The notes: generated by a model from the letters alone, not told the origin. 49,205 bases of DNA from Rhodoferax ferrireducens (GCF_003347515.1 NZ_QEII01000181.1:1-49205); one strand, 5' to 3'; numbered from the stretch's first letter, positions 1 through 8,448 are shown. Translations and numbers: made by a program.

Positions 1-170
1 GCTGGGTCTGCCAAGATTGGTCACAGCCGCGGTTTCCTCCATCGAGGTTTATACGACGCCCACCCGCGTCAGTAGGCAAAGCAATGTTGAACGCCTGCAC
101 GGGCGGGCATCCTACAAACCTTAACTTTAACTGACCTTCCACCCGACCAGTTCGTGCGACAAATCTCCCC
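1..170. other. Window-edge stretch with no recognised gene
   Basis: All three forward frames run open from the window edge and stop between bases 73 and about 140. One of them could be the last few dozen codons of a gene that begins outside the window. None of the short translations resembles a family I know, and no tRNA or clear terminator is visible. Confidence 0.3.
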
Positions 171-2117
171 TCACCCCACCCGCATCAAACCCGCCACCCG
201 CTCCCGCAACACCTCCGGCTGCACCGCACCCGCCGCCATCGCCGCCCCCACATTCAAGCCAACCCGGCTGAACACGCCGCGCCGGAACGGGCGCACCATG
301 GCGCCGCCTTTTTCCACGCGGCTGAAGAACGAGCCCCACAAATTGGTCAGCGCCATCGGCACCACCGGCACGCTCAGGCCCTGCTGACTGGTGCGTTCCA
401 AAATCTTCATAATGCCGCCCTTGAACTCCTGCAAGCTGCCATCTTTCGTGATGCCGCCTTCGGGGAAGATCGCGAGCAGGTCGCCGTCTTTCAGCACCTT
501 GGCGGCGGCGTCAAACGCGGCTTCGTAGGCGACCGGGTTTTCAGCGCGCGGCGCAATCGGAATCGCCTTGGCCAGCTTGAACAGCCAGCCCAGCACCGGC
601 ACCTGGAAAATGCGGTGGTCCATGATGAAGTAGATCGGTCGCGGGCTGGCGGCCATCAGCAGGATGGCGTCAACAAAACTCACATGGTTGCAGACCAGAA
701 TCGCCGCGCCCTGGGTCGGGATGTTGTCATCGCCACTCACCTTGAAGCGATAGACAAAATGCGACAGCACCCAAGCCACAAAACGCAGCAAGTACTCGGG
801 CATCAGCAAAAAGATGTAGAGCGCCACCACGGCATTGGCCAGGCCCGTGAACAGGAAAATCTGCGGAATGGTGAAGCCGCTCTTGAGCAACACACCAGCG
901 ATCAAAGAGCTGGCGATCATGAACAGCGCGTTCAGGATGTTGTTGGCGGCGATGATGCGGGCGCGGTGCGTGGGCGGGCTGCGCAGCTGGATCAAGGCAT
1001 ACATGGGCACGCTGTACAGGCCGGCAAACAGGCTCAAGAGCAGCAGGTCGGCCATCACGCGCCAGTGGGCGCTCTGCGCCAGGAAGGCGCTCAGACCCAT
1101 GATGTCGGCGGGCGGCAGGCCACTGGACGCAAAGTACAGGTCCACCGCGAACACGCTCATGCCGATGGCGCCCAGCGGCACCAGACCGATCTCCACATGG
1201 CGGCGGCTCAGCACCTCGCACAGAAGGGAGCCCGTGCCAATGCCGATGGAAAACACCACCAGCAGCGCGGACGCCACCTGCTCGTTGCCATGCAGCACCT
1301 CCTTGGCCAGGCTGGGGAACTGGCTCAGAAACACGGCGCCAAAAAACCACATCCAACTGATACCCAAGAGCGAGCGAAACACCACCAAATTGCCATGCGC
1401 CAACTTGAGGTTGCGCCAGGTTTCGCTGACCGGGTTCCAGTTGATTTTCAGGCCCGGGTCAGTGGCCGGCGCCTTGGGAATATAGCCCGCCACCACCCGC
1501 CCCAGCACCGCCAGCAGCACGCAGGCGATGGCCACGTTGCGGTGGCCGATCTCGGGCATGGCGACCAGCAGGCCGCCGGCGATATTGCCCAGCAGAATGG
1601 CCACGAAGGTGCCCATCTCCACCATGCCGTTGCCACCGGTCAGTTCGCGCTCGGACAGCACTTGCGGCAGGTAGGCAAACTTGACCGGGCCGAACAGCGT
1701 GGAGTGCAAGCCCATCAAGAAGGTGCAGCCCAGCAGCACCGGCACGCTGGCGGCCAGGAAGCCCCAGGCGGCCAGCAGCATGATGACCACTTCGAGGTTC
1801 TTGACGAAACGGATCATGGCCGTCTTCTCGAACTTGTCGGTGAGCTGGCCCGAGGTCGCGGAAAACAGCAGAAACGGCAGGATGAACAGTGCGCCAATCA
1901 CCAGCCCGGCCATGGCCGGCGGTAGCCAGCCGACGCTGAGCTGGTAGGTCACCATCACCGTGAAGGCGAACTTGAACACGTTGTCGTTGGCGGCACCCGA
2001 GAACTGCGTCCAGAAGAAGGGCGCGAAGCGGCGCTGCCTCAGCAGGGCGAACTGGTTGGGGTGCGCGTGGTCTGGCACGGCAGGTGCGACGGCAATAACC
2101 TGGGATTCGGAATTCAC
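171..2117 (-). CDS. MFS transporter fused to 1-acylglycerol-phosphate acyltransferase (LplT-PlsC type)
   Basis: This 648-residue protein joins two modules. Residues about 20-430 form an MFS transporter with about twelve hydrophobic segments, similar to the lysophospholipid flippase LplT. Residues about 450-645 form a PlsC-type acyltransferase with the catalytic HX4D motif (H478 and D483) and a FPEGG motif at 551-555. The likely role is inward flipping of lysophospholipid at the inner membrane and its re-acylation. In the related Aas/LplT systems an acyl-ACP synthetase domain supplies the acyl group. That domain is absent here, because the gene stops right after the acyltransferase. The start is GTG at 2117 with an AAGGA-like ribosome site upstream. 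It is transcribed away from the XRE gene. Confidence 0.88.
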   Translation of the reverse strand: MNSESQVIAVAPAVPDHAHPNQFALLRQRRFAPFFWTQFSGAANDNVFKFAFTVMVTYQLSVGWLPPAMAGLVIGALFILPFLLFSATSGQLTDKFEKTAMIRFVKNLEVVIMLLAAWGFLAASVPVLLGCTFLMGLHSTLFGPVKFAYLPQVLSERELTGGNGMVEMGTFVAILLGNIAGGLLVAMPEIGHRNVAIACVLLAVLGRVVAGYIPKAPATDPGLKINWNPVSETWRNLKLAHGNLVVFRSLLGISWMWFFGAVFLSQFPSLAKEVLHGNEQVASALLVVFSIGIGTGSLLCEVLSRRHVEIGLVPLGAIGMSVFAVDLYFASSGLPPADIMGLSAFLAQSAHWRVMADLLLLSLFAGLYSVPMYALIQLRSPPTHRARIIAANNILNALFMIASSLIAGVLLKSGFTIPQIFLFTGLANAVVALYIFLLMPEYLLRFVAWVLSHFVYRFKVSGDDNIPTQGAAILVCNHVSFVDAILLMAASPRPIYFIMDHRIFQVPVLGWLFKLAKAIPIAPRAENPVAYEAAFDAAAKVLKDGDLLAIFPEGGITKDGSLQEFKGGIMKILERTSQQGLSVPVVPMALTNLWGSFFSRVEKGGAMVRPFRRGVFSRVGLNVGAAMAAGAVQPEVLRERVAGLMRVG

Positions 2118-2253
2118 AATAGGTTCCTTCTTGAGGGTTGTGGCTGCGCGGACTCAAGCCCACGCCTTGGCCGCCCGGTGCAGCTTGATTTGGCCGTGAT
2201 TGTGCATGACGTCGATGACCGCGCCCAGGCGATGGCCTCAGTGTGCGTGCGCC

Positions 2254-2311
2254 TTGACAGGAGGCACCTTAAATTCGATACAAGCCGAAGTTTTAGTACG
2301 AAAAGTATCGA
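2254..2311 (+). promoter_or_regulatory. Sigma-70-like promoter overlapped by an inverted repeat, upstream of the XRE gene
   Basis: TTGACA at 2254-2259 lies 17 bases before GATACA at 2277-2282, a reasonable sigma-70 promoter reading into the XRE gene. The arms TCGATAC (2275-2281) and GTATCGA (2305-2311) form a perfect 7-bp inverted repeat that covers the -10 box. This placement suits an autoregulatory operator. Binding by the encoded XRE protein is inference. Confidence 0.45.
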
Positions 2312-2323
2312 CAATCAATACCC

Positions 2324-3055
2324 ATGAGCACCACCGCCGACCTCGTCATCGCCCTCAAGAAGGAACTCAAAGCCGCGCAAATGACCTATGCCGACCTGGC
2401 CCTGGCCTTGGGGCTGGCCGAGTCCAGCGTCAAGCGCATGCTGGCCAAGGGGGACATGCCGTTGTCGCGCATCGACGCCATCTGCCGCGCCCTGAAGCTG
2501 GATTTTGCCGATCTGGCGCGCCGCGTGGCCGATAACCAGCCGCTGCTGGCGCAGATGACGCAGGAGCAGGAACGCGCCGTGGTGGCCGACAAGAAACTGC
2601 TGCTGGTGGCCATTTGCGTGCTGAGCCACTGGACGCTGGAGCAGATCGTGAGCAGCTACCGGCTCAGCGAGGCGCAGGGCATCCAGTACCTGGCGCAGCT
2701 GGACCGCATCGGCATCATTGAGCTGCGCCCGCTGAATCGCTACCGCCTCAAACTGGCCAAGGCGTTTCGCTGGCGCCCGCACGGCCCGGTCATGAGCTAC
2801 TTTCGCGAGAACGCCGTGCTGGATTACTTCTCAGGCGGCTTTGATGGCGCCGGCGAAGGCCTGCTGCTGGTGCACGGCTCGATCAGCCGCAGCCTGGCAC
2901 CGTCTTTCATCGAGCGCCTGCAGCGGGTGGCGCAAGACTTTGCGCAGCAGCACTTGGCCGACCAGAAACTAGCGGACAAGGAACGCGAGGGTTACACCCT
3001 GTTGCTGGGCATGCGCAGCTGGGAATTTGCCGCGTTCGCCAAGCTGCGCCGCTGA
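2324..3055 (+). CDS. XRE-type helix-turn-helix transcriptional regulator
   Basis: The 243-residue protein begins with a Cro/CI-type helix-turn-helix at about residues 8-60. It contains the typical run T-Y-A-D-L-A-L-A-L-G-L, then S-S-V-K-R, and a later I-D-A-I-C-R-A-L segment. The remaining 180 residues resemble no domain I can name. They look alpha-helical, include an extended segment around residues 105-150 suggesting a second winged-helix-like unit, and may bind a ligand or mediate dimerisation. The gene faces away from the MFS/acyltransferase gene, so it could regulate it. An inverted repeat over its own promoter suggests autoregulation. A terminator hairpin follows immediately. Confidence 0.85.
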   Translation: MSTTADLVIALKKELKAAQMTYADLALALGLAESSVKRMLAKGDMPLSRIDAICRALKLDFADLARRVADNQPLLAQMTQEQERAVVADKKLLLVAICVLSHWTLEQIVSSYRLSEAQGIQYLAQLDRIGIIELRPLNRYRLKLAKAFRWRPHGPVMSYFRENAVLDYFSGGFDGAGEGLLLVHGSISRSLAPSFIERLQRVAQDFAQQHLADQKLADKEREGYTLLLGMRSWEFAAFAKLRR

Positions 3056-3058
3056 CCG

Positions 3059-3078
3059 AAGGCCCGTCAGGCCTTTTT
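3059..3078 (+). terminator. Rho-independent terminator of the XRE gene
   Basis: AAGGCC (3059-3064) pairs with GGCCTT (3070-3075) around a 5-base loop and runs into a T tract. It begins four bases after the XRE stop codon. Confidence 0.75.
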
Positions 3079-3093
3079 CAACAGGCCGCGTAG

Positions 3094-3150
3094 AAACTAC
3101 CAAATTAATAGCTACCCGCGCACAGCGGATGCGGGCTACAGCTCATTTAG
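3094..3150 (-). repeat. 57-bp dispersed repeat, copy G
   Basis: Read on the minus strand, this segment matches the repeat family seen at 8318, 10926, 15967 and 29194. It has the conserved AGCTATTAATT block in its right half and GTAGCCC in its left half, with a one-base offset between halves. It lies between the convergent XRE and phosphofructokinase genes and contains the phosphofructokinase stop codon. It is more diverged than copies B and C. Confidence 0.6.
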
Positions 3151-4363
3151 ACCTGTGAAGTACCTTGGCCACCGGGTTGTGACGCAGGCGGAAGGCATCG
3201 GGCATGCCGGAGCCCAGCAGCGGACGCAGGTACATGCGGAAGGCATCCGTCACGTCGGTGCCGTTGGCGCTGATGAATTCGTCCTCCATCACGCGCGTCT
3301 TGCCGGCCACGGCGTCGAGCGGCAGCAGCTCGTAGTCCACCGAATAAAAGCCGGTGCGCTTGATGGCGACCGAACCGTTGGTGGCGCCCCACATGGCAAA
3401 CTGCACAGCCTTCTCGCCGACCTCGCGCGCCTCGCGCTGGTCCACGTCGGACACGCAGCCGATGAAGGAGCGTTGCAGGTAGCCAAAAGTGTCGCCGCGC
3501 ACGCGCTTGATGCCGAGTTTGGCCTTGATTTCTTCGCACAGCAGATCGGCCAGCGCACCATTGCCCGAGAGCTGTACGTTGCCGTGGTCGTCGTGTTCCA
3601 GTTCTTTGGCGAGCAAGGTGGCAATCGGTGCGCCTGACGCATCGTGGATGCCTTCCGACACGGCGATCACGCAGCGGCCGTAACGCTCGTACGTGGCCTT
3701 CACGTCGGCCAGGAATTGCTCCAGCACAAAGACGCGCTCCGGCAGGTAGATCAGGTGCGGACCGTCGTCGGGAAACTTCTTGCCCAGGGCGGACGCCGCC
3801 GTCAAAAAGCCGGCGTGGCGCCCCATCACCACACCGACATAGACCCCCGGCAGGGCCGCGTTGTCCAGGTTGGCGCCGGCAAAGGCCTGCGCCACAAAGC
3901 GCGCCGCCGACGGAAAACCCGGCGTATGGTCGTTGCCCACCAGGTCGTTGTCAATGGTTTTCGGGATGTGGATGCAGCGCAGCGGATAGCCGGCTTTTTG
4001 CGCCTCCAGACTCACAATGCGCACGGTGTCGCTGGAGTCATTGCCGCCGATATAGAAAAAGTGCTCGATCTCGTGCGCCTGCAGCACCTTGAAAATTTCC
4101 TGGCAGTAGCGCATGTCGGGCTTGTCGCGCGTCGAACCGAGGGCGCTGGAGGGCGTGTGCGCCACCAGCTCCAGGTTGTGGCTGGTCTCCTGCGTGAGGT
4201 CGACGAAGTCTTCGTCGACGATGCCGCGCACGCCGTGGCGCGCGCCGTAGATGTGCTCCACCTGCGTGAAACGCCGCGCCTCCAGCGCCACGCCGACGAG
4301 CGACTGGTTGATCACGGCAGTGGGGCCGCCGCCCTGGGCGACAAGTATTTTTCCGGATGCCAT
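3143..4363 (-). CDS. pfp: 6-phosphofructokinase, probably pyrophosphate-dependent
   Basis: The 406-residue enzyme interconverts fructose 6-phosphate and fructose 1,6-bisphosphate. It carries the family motifs GGNDS at 106-110, PKTIDND at 134-140, HTPGF at 146-150 and a later VMGRHAG. The fourth residue of the first motif is Asp and the second residue of PKTIDND is Lys. Both positions are Gly in ATP-dependent enzymes, and this Asp/Lys pair is the recognised signature of pyrophosphate dependence. The reaction would then be reversible. The start is the ATG at 4363, which has an AGGAG ribosome site. The open frame extends upstream to 4528, but that extension does not look like family sequence. 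The stop codon lies within repeat copy G. Confidence 0.9.
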   Translation of the reverse strand: MASGKILVAQGGGPTAVINQSLVGVALEARRFTQVEHIYGARHGVRGIVDEDFVDLTQETSHNLELVAHTPSSALGSTRDKPDMRYCQEIFKVLQAHEIEHFFYIGGNDSSDTVRIVSLEAQKAGYPLRCIHIPKTIDNDLVGNDHTPGFPSAARFVAQAFAGANLDNAALPGVYVGVVMGRHAGFLTAASALGKKFPDDGPHLIYLPERVFVLEQFLADVKATYERYGRCVIAVSEGIHDASGAPIATLLAKELEHDDHGNVQLSGNGALADLLCEEIKAKLGIKRVRGDTFGYLQRSFIGCVSDVDQREAREVGEKAVQFAMWGATNGSVAIKRTGFYSVDYELLPLDAVAGKTRVMEDEFISANGTDVTDAFRMYLRPLLGSGMPDAFRLRHNPVAKVLHRSK

Positions 4364-4480
4364 GGCACTTCTCCTGGGTTCGATGAGGGGGGTCAAGCAA
4401 GCACTGTCAGCAGCGTCACTTGCGGTGCTCAGATTGTGCCCCTGCCGCGTGGCGCCCATCACTTTGCGCGCACTTGCTTT

Positions 4481-4516
4481 GTTGACAATTGTTAACGCAC
4501 GGTTTGCGCTTACCAT
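4481..4516 (+). promoter_or_regulatory. Near-palindrome and promoter-like elements upstream of the Bug receptor gene
   Basis: Bases 4481-4496 read GTTGACAATTGTTAAC, identical to its reverse complement at 14 of 16 positions. TTGTTA (4489-4494) and TACCAT (4511-4516), 16 bases apart, could be the -35 and -10 elements. A dimeric repressor such as a GntR- or LysR-type protein could bind here; that is inference. Confidence 0.35.
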
Positions 4517-4548
4517 CAAAAACGGCAACTACAACAAAAGGAGACCCC

Positions 4549-5519
4549 ATGGAACGCAGAACCTTTCTGGCCAGTTTGGCCGCCGGTGTGAGCAGCGCTA
4601 CTTCCCTGGCCCATGCGCAGGCTTACCCGGAGCAAGCCATCCGCTGGATCGTGCCCTACCCCGCCGGTGGCGGCACGGACGTGTTGGCGCGCACCCTGGC
4701 CGAAACCCTGCGCGCGGCCATGGGGCAACAAATTGTGGTGGACAACCGGCCCGGTGCCGCCACCAACATCGGCGCGCAAATCGTTGCCACCGCCAAGCCC
4801 GACGGCTACACCCTCATGTCGGCCGATAACGCCGTGCTGGCCTTTAACGAGCACCTGTTCAGCAAGCTGCCGTTCAACCCCGACAAAGACTTCACCTACG
4901 TGGGCGGCATCAGCCGCTTTCCGCTCGCACTGGTGGTGCATCCTCATTTCAGGCCCAGACCCTGAAAGACTTCGTGACCTATGTGAAGACGCATCCCGGC
5001 GCGGTTAATTACGCCTCCCCCGGCAATGGCTCGCCGCATCATCTGGCCATGGAAATGTTCAAGGCGCGCACCGGCAGCTTCATCACCCACATTCCCTACC
5101 GCGGCGCGGCCCCGGCGATGCAGGACGTGATGGCGGGACAGGTGCCCTGCATGTTCCTCGATCTGGCGGCCGGGCTGTCCGTCATCCAGAGCGGCAAGGT
5201 GCGTGCGCTGGCCATCGGCACCGCCAGGCGCGCACGGCAATTGCCCGATGTGCCCACGCTGGCGGAAGCGGGCGTGCCGAATGCCGAAGTGTTTGCCTTC
5301 CAGGGCATCCTGGCCCCCGCCAAGCTGCCTGCCGCCATCACAGCACGATTGAATACGGAGCTCAATAAAGCACTGAACAACCCGGCGGTGGCCAAGCGCA
5401 TGGCCGATTTCAGCATGGAGCCGCTGCCCGGCACGCCCGAGGAATTTCATGCCTTTGCCCGTGCCGAGTCCAAACGCTGGGGCGAGATCATCCGCGCCAC
5501 CGGCATCAAGCTGGACTAA
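4549..5519 (+). pseudogene. Bug/TctC-family solute-binding protein, interrupted by a frameshift
   Basis: The N-terminal part (ATG 4549 with an AAAGGAG site, stop at 4965) starts with a Tat-like signal containing RRTFLASL and ending near AHAQA. It continues with the Bug-family hallmarks I-V-P-Y-P-A-G-G and V-V-D-N-R-P-G-A. Just after V-V-H-P-H-F at about 4950 the frame is lost and a stop appears. In the next frame the family sequence resumes as A-Q-T-L-K-D-F and runs to 5519 with intact Y-R-G-A-A-P and W-G-E-I-I motifs. One missing base around 4948-4953 explains this. The intact product would be about 323 residues, a periplasmic receptor for carboxylates. No TctA/TctB membrane genes are adjacent, which is normal for these orphan receptors. 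A recent mutation and a sequencing error cannot be told apart here. Confidence 0.85.
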
Positions 5520-5520
5520 C

Positions 5521-6156
5521 TCAAGCCGCGTAACCCAGCACGGCGAAGAAGTGACAGCCGGTGCCGGCCACCACGAAGCCATGCCAGACCGCATGGGCGT
5601 AGCGCACCCGGGAGTCCAGCACGAAGAACACCACACCCGTGGTGTAGGCGAGCCCCCCGGCCACCAGCCAGATCAGGCCGGGCAAGGGCACTTTCTCGAC
5701 CAGCGGCACAGCCGCGATGAGAACCAGCCAGCCCATCACCAGGTACAGGCCGGTCGACAACCAGGGATGCGACAGGCGGTCAAAGGCCTTGAGCGTGATG
5801 CCAATAGCGGCCAGCGACCAGACCAGGCCAAACAGCGTCCAGCCCCAGGGGCCACCGAGCGCCCCCAGCGCGAACGGGGTGTAACTGCCGGCAATGAACA
5901 GGTAGATGGCGCCGTGATCGAGCTTCAGGAAAACGCGCTTGGCGCGCCCCGCCGGCAAGGCGTGGTAAAGCGTCGAGGCCAGGTACAGCAAGACCATGGT
6001 GACTGCAAAAACGACGGCCCCGACGAAGCTGGTGGCGCTCAGGCGACGCGCCGAAGCGATCAGGAAAGGCACGGCAGCGATGGCCGCCAGCAGCGCGACC
6101 CCGTGGCTCACGCTGTTGGCGATTTCCTCGCCCAGGCTTTGCGGACGTGCGCTCAT
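5521..6156 (-). CDS. Hemolysin III / PAQR-family membrane protein
   Basis: The 211-residue protein has about seven hydrophobic segments and the family's conserved polar residues. These are S-H-G in helix 1 (residues 17-19), S-T-L-Y-H-A at about 60-65, L-D-H at about 78-80, and a C-terminal H-A-V-W-H. The His and Asp residues form the metal site of the PAQR fold. The family name comes from Bacillus hemolysin III; the physiological role in Gram-negative bacteria is unsettled, with membrane homeostasis proposed. It follows the FIST gene with a 13-base gap and ends two bases from the convergent Bug gene. Confidence 0.85.
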   Translation of the reverse strand: MSARPQSLGEEIANSVSHGVALLAAIAAVPFLIASARRLSATSFVGAVVFAVTMVLLYLASTLYHALPAGRAKRVFLKLDHGAIYLFIAGSYTPFALGALGGPWGWTLFGLVWSLAAIGITLKAFDRLSHPWLSTGLYLVMGWLVLIAAVPLVEKVPLPGLIWLVAGGLAYTTGVVFFVLDSRVRYAHAVWHGFVVAGTGCHFFAVLGYAA

Positions 6157-6169
6157 GGGGCGATCAGGC

Positions 6170-7450
6170 CTACTGCGCGCTGGTGAACACCGTCAGCACC
6201 CCGGTGTAACCGTAGAGGTGGTGCCGCGCGATCTCGCCACCGGCAAAAAAGCCCACCAGCGGCACGTCGCCCAAGGCCCGGCGCACGATTTGCAGCTCGG
6301 CACTGGGGCCGCCGAAGTGCGGTCCGCCGCGCCCCGAACAACTCACGTAAATCGCGCCGGCAATGCCGCGCGCCGGGTGCGGGGCCGACTCCGCCTCGGA
6401 CGCCGCCAAGGCCATGGCGGCCTCGACCGGCAATTCTTCCGGCTCCAGCTCTTCCCGGATCTCGGCGCAGACGCGGATCAAATCGGCCTTGGCGGCCTGC
6501 GCATTGCGCTGGCAAAACGCCAGCTGCATGCCCTCCTGCAACCCGGCCGACACGGCCACGCCGCGCCGCGCCGGGTCCAGACCGATGATGTGGCGCACGA
6601 TCACGTCGCTGCCAAAATTGCCGGTGCGGCTCACCGCCACGCCGTCGCCGCCGGGGCCCGCGCTCCCCGTCGGCTGCATCAGGCCGACCAGCGTAGCGCG
6701 CACCGCCATCAGCGCCTGTTCGGGCTGGTCCAGCGACACCTTGAGCTCGCGCAACATCACGTCCAGCGCCGGCTCGCCGTCCAGCCCGGTCACCACATTG
6801 TTCTCGGCCGCCGTGATCTGATGCTCCCGGGCCAGGGGCAGGCAACCCTGGGTCACGCGCGACACCAGGCTCACCCTTTCGCCAAAGGCCACGCCGCTCA
6901 GACCGCCGCTGAACACACCGCTGGCCGCGCCGTGCCCGCTGATATTGCCGTTGCCGCCGACGGCAAACTGCACCGTGGCCGAGCGGCTGGAGGACAAACC
7001 GCCAAACAGATAGCCCGAGGCCGTGCGGGCCGCCATCTCCTCGATGAGCTCCGCCAGGTCCGACGTGTCGGCATCGGCATGCACCAGCGCGGTATGCGCC
7101 TGAAAGCCCAGCCCCAGGGGGGCCACGCCGGAGAACACCCGGTACTGGTCGCTGGGCAGCTCGCACAGCATGAGCGCCAATGCCGGCTCGTCAAAATACT
7201 CCACGTTGTTGGAGGCGATGCCGATGCCCACCGTGCCCGACCAATCGGTGATTTCCGGCAGTTCGGCGCTCAGGTGCTCCAGGATGTCCTGGGCCTGCGT
7301 GGCGTAGTGGTCGGTGATATAGAGCAGGGCCAGCGTCGGGCTGCTGGCATAACCGTGCAGCGCCATCTGGGCGCGCACTTGCGCCAACACCAAGCCGGCC
7401 GCCATGCGCCACTGCGGGTGCGTGGCGTGGCCGTAGGGAAACAGTTTCAT
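6170..7450 (-). CDS. FIST domain sensory protein (FIST_N plus FIST_C)
   Basis: The 426-residue soluble protein matches the two-part FIST architecture. The N-terminal half contains G-Y-L-F-G-G-L-S-S. The C-terminal half ends with V-G-F-F-A-G-G-E-I-A followed by Y-G-Y-T-G-V-L-T-V-F, the strongest family signature. FIST domains are thought to bind small ligands, perhaps amino acids, and often sit next to signalling domains. Here the protein stands alone with no kinase or cyclase fused. ATG 7450 has an AGGA site six bases upstream, and a GTG one codon earlier is the alternative start. It lies 22 bases after the phaM-like gene and 13 before the hemolysin III gene, so the three may be cotranscribed. 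Confidence 0.88.
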   Translation of the reverse strand: MKLFPYGHATHPQWRMAAGLVLAQVRAQMALHGYASSPTLALLYITDHYATQAQDILEHLSAELPEITDWSGTVGIGIASNNVEYFDEPALALMLCELPSDQYRVFSGVAPLGLGFQAHTALVHADADTSDLAELIEEMAARTASGYLFGGLSSSRSATVQFAVGGNGNISGHGAASGVFSGGLSGVAFGERVSLVSRVTQGCLPLAREHQITAAENNVVTGLDGEPALDVMLRELKVSLDQPEQALMAVRATLVGLMQPTGSAGPGGDGVAVSRTGNFGSDVIVRHIIGLDPARRGVAVSAGLQEGMQLAFCQRNAQAAKADLIRVCAEIREELEPEELPVEAAMALAASEAESAPHPARGIAGAIYVSCSGRGGPHFGGPSAELQIVRRALGDVPLVGFFAGGEIARHHLYGYTGVLTVFTSAQ

Positions 7451-7472
7451 CACAGTCCTCGTTAGTGCCGAC

Positions 7473-8165
7473 TCAGCCGTTGCGGACAGGCGCCTTTTTG
7501 ACGACTTTCTTGGCTGCAGCCCTGGGTTTACTTGCGCCTGCCGCTACTTTTTTAGTAGCTTTGACGGCTTCCTTGGCAAATCCGGCCGCCATGTTCTTGC
7601 CCATATCCATGGCGGTGGTTTTGCCCACGTCTTTCATGGCGCTGGCGGCGATTTGCTGAAACTGCTGGGTCAGCGAGCCCCACAACTGCATCGGGTCAAT
7701 GATCCCGGCCGCCGCCGAGGCCGCGGGCTTGGCGACGTTGCTCACTTTCTGGGCGACTTCCTCGGCCTCGGCCGCCAGCTCGGAAAGGGTTTTGGCCGTC
7801 GTGGCGGCTTTTTCAGTGACCTTCTGCACGCTGGACGCCACCGTGTCGGCCGCCTTGAGCTTAAAGGCATTCGCCACATCGCCGATATTGAAGTTCATGC
7901 CCTTGAGCGTGGCCAGGGTCATTTTTTGCACCTCCAGCGCCTGCACGGTGGCGCCCAGCGCCTTGGAATTTTGCTCCAGCCAGAAGTGCACCGTCTTGAG
8001 CTCGGAAATGCGTTTTTCCAGCTCCTCGACGTTGAGCGAAGGCGTGATCCAGTTGGCCAGGTTGGGCATTTGCGGAATGGTCTCGGACGCCCCCTTGGCC
8101 AGGTTCTGGAGAAAGTCAAAACCGGGAACGAATTTGCCGAAACCGGTGTCTTGTGTATCACTCAT
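7473..8165 (-). CDS. phaM: PhaM-like PHB granule-associated protein
   Basis: The 230-residue protein starts with F-G-K-F-V-P-G-F-D-F-L-Q-N-L, typical of PhaM proteins. It continues through a helical, coiled-coil-prone region and ends in a basic Ala/Lys tail with repeated A-A-K-K and V-K-K-A-P. In Ralstonia, PhaM activates the PHB synthase PhaC1 and tethers granules to the nucleoid through such a tail. The same role here is inference from similarity. ATG 8165 is chosen because of the GGAG site upstream; the frame is open to 8243. The tail is encoded with several low-GC codons (GTA, AGT, AAA) unlike the rest of the gene. Confidence 0.82.
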   Translation of the reverse strand: MSDTQDTGFGKFVPGFDFLQNLAKGASETIPQMPNLANWITPSLNVEELEKRISELKTVHFWLEQNSKALGATVQALEVQKMTLATLKGMNFNIGDVANAFKLKAADTVASSVQKVTEKAATTAKTLSELAAEAEEVAQKVSNVAKPAASAAAGIIDPMQLWGSLTQQFQQIAASAMKDVGKTTAMDMGKNMAAGFAKEAVKATKKVAAGASKPRAAAKKVVKKAPVRNG

Positions 8166-8317
8166 GGTGTCTCCAAAGAGGTTGTCAAAATTGTACTTTT
8201 GACAGCTTACCGCAATGCGGGACCGATGGCGATGACAGAGCACGCAAAGGCCGCCTGGGAATCAGCACAAACGAGCGCACGCGCCGTCAGACGTCGCCAT
8301 GCACCCGATAAATACCA

Positions 8318-8374
8318 TCAAACAAGCCACCAGCCCTTATCAGACATGCGGGATGTACTACGAATTCAATAGCA
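8318..8374 (+). repeat. 57-bp dispersed repeat, copy A
   Basis: The segment runs from TCAAACAAGCC to GAATTCAATAGCA and aligns over its full length with copies at 10926 and 15967. It sits in the 283-base gap between TonB receptor 1 and the phaM-like gene, downstream of the receptor's stop. That gap contains nothing else I can identify. Confidence 0.75.
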
Positions 8375-8448
8375 AAACCAGCCACGCCACGAAGACGCGG
8401 TGGGACGGGGCCAGCTGCCGTTGAGGTGTCATGGACAAGACTAAAAAA

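Noticed and set aside
615..1925. A 436-codon open frame on the plus strand opposite the MFS/acyltransferase gene
   Set aside because: It is antisense to a well-conserved gene and its translation is Gln/His/Arg-rich, as expected for a high-GC shadow frame. The same holds for the other long antisense frames across the window.
7504..7560. Possible eighth copy of the 57-bp repeat in the phaM-like gene
   Set aside because: GCTGCAGCCC, TTGCGC and a GCTACT-T5-AGTAGC hairpin resemble the family and the codons are unusually AT-rich. However, the Ala/Lys tail encoded here is intrinsic to PhaM proteins and the match is patchy.
8226..8372. 48-codon plus-strand ORF ending inside repeat copy A
   Set aside because: It has no convincing ribosome site, no recognisable similarity, and its stop is supplied by the repeat; probably non-coding.
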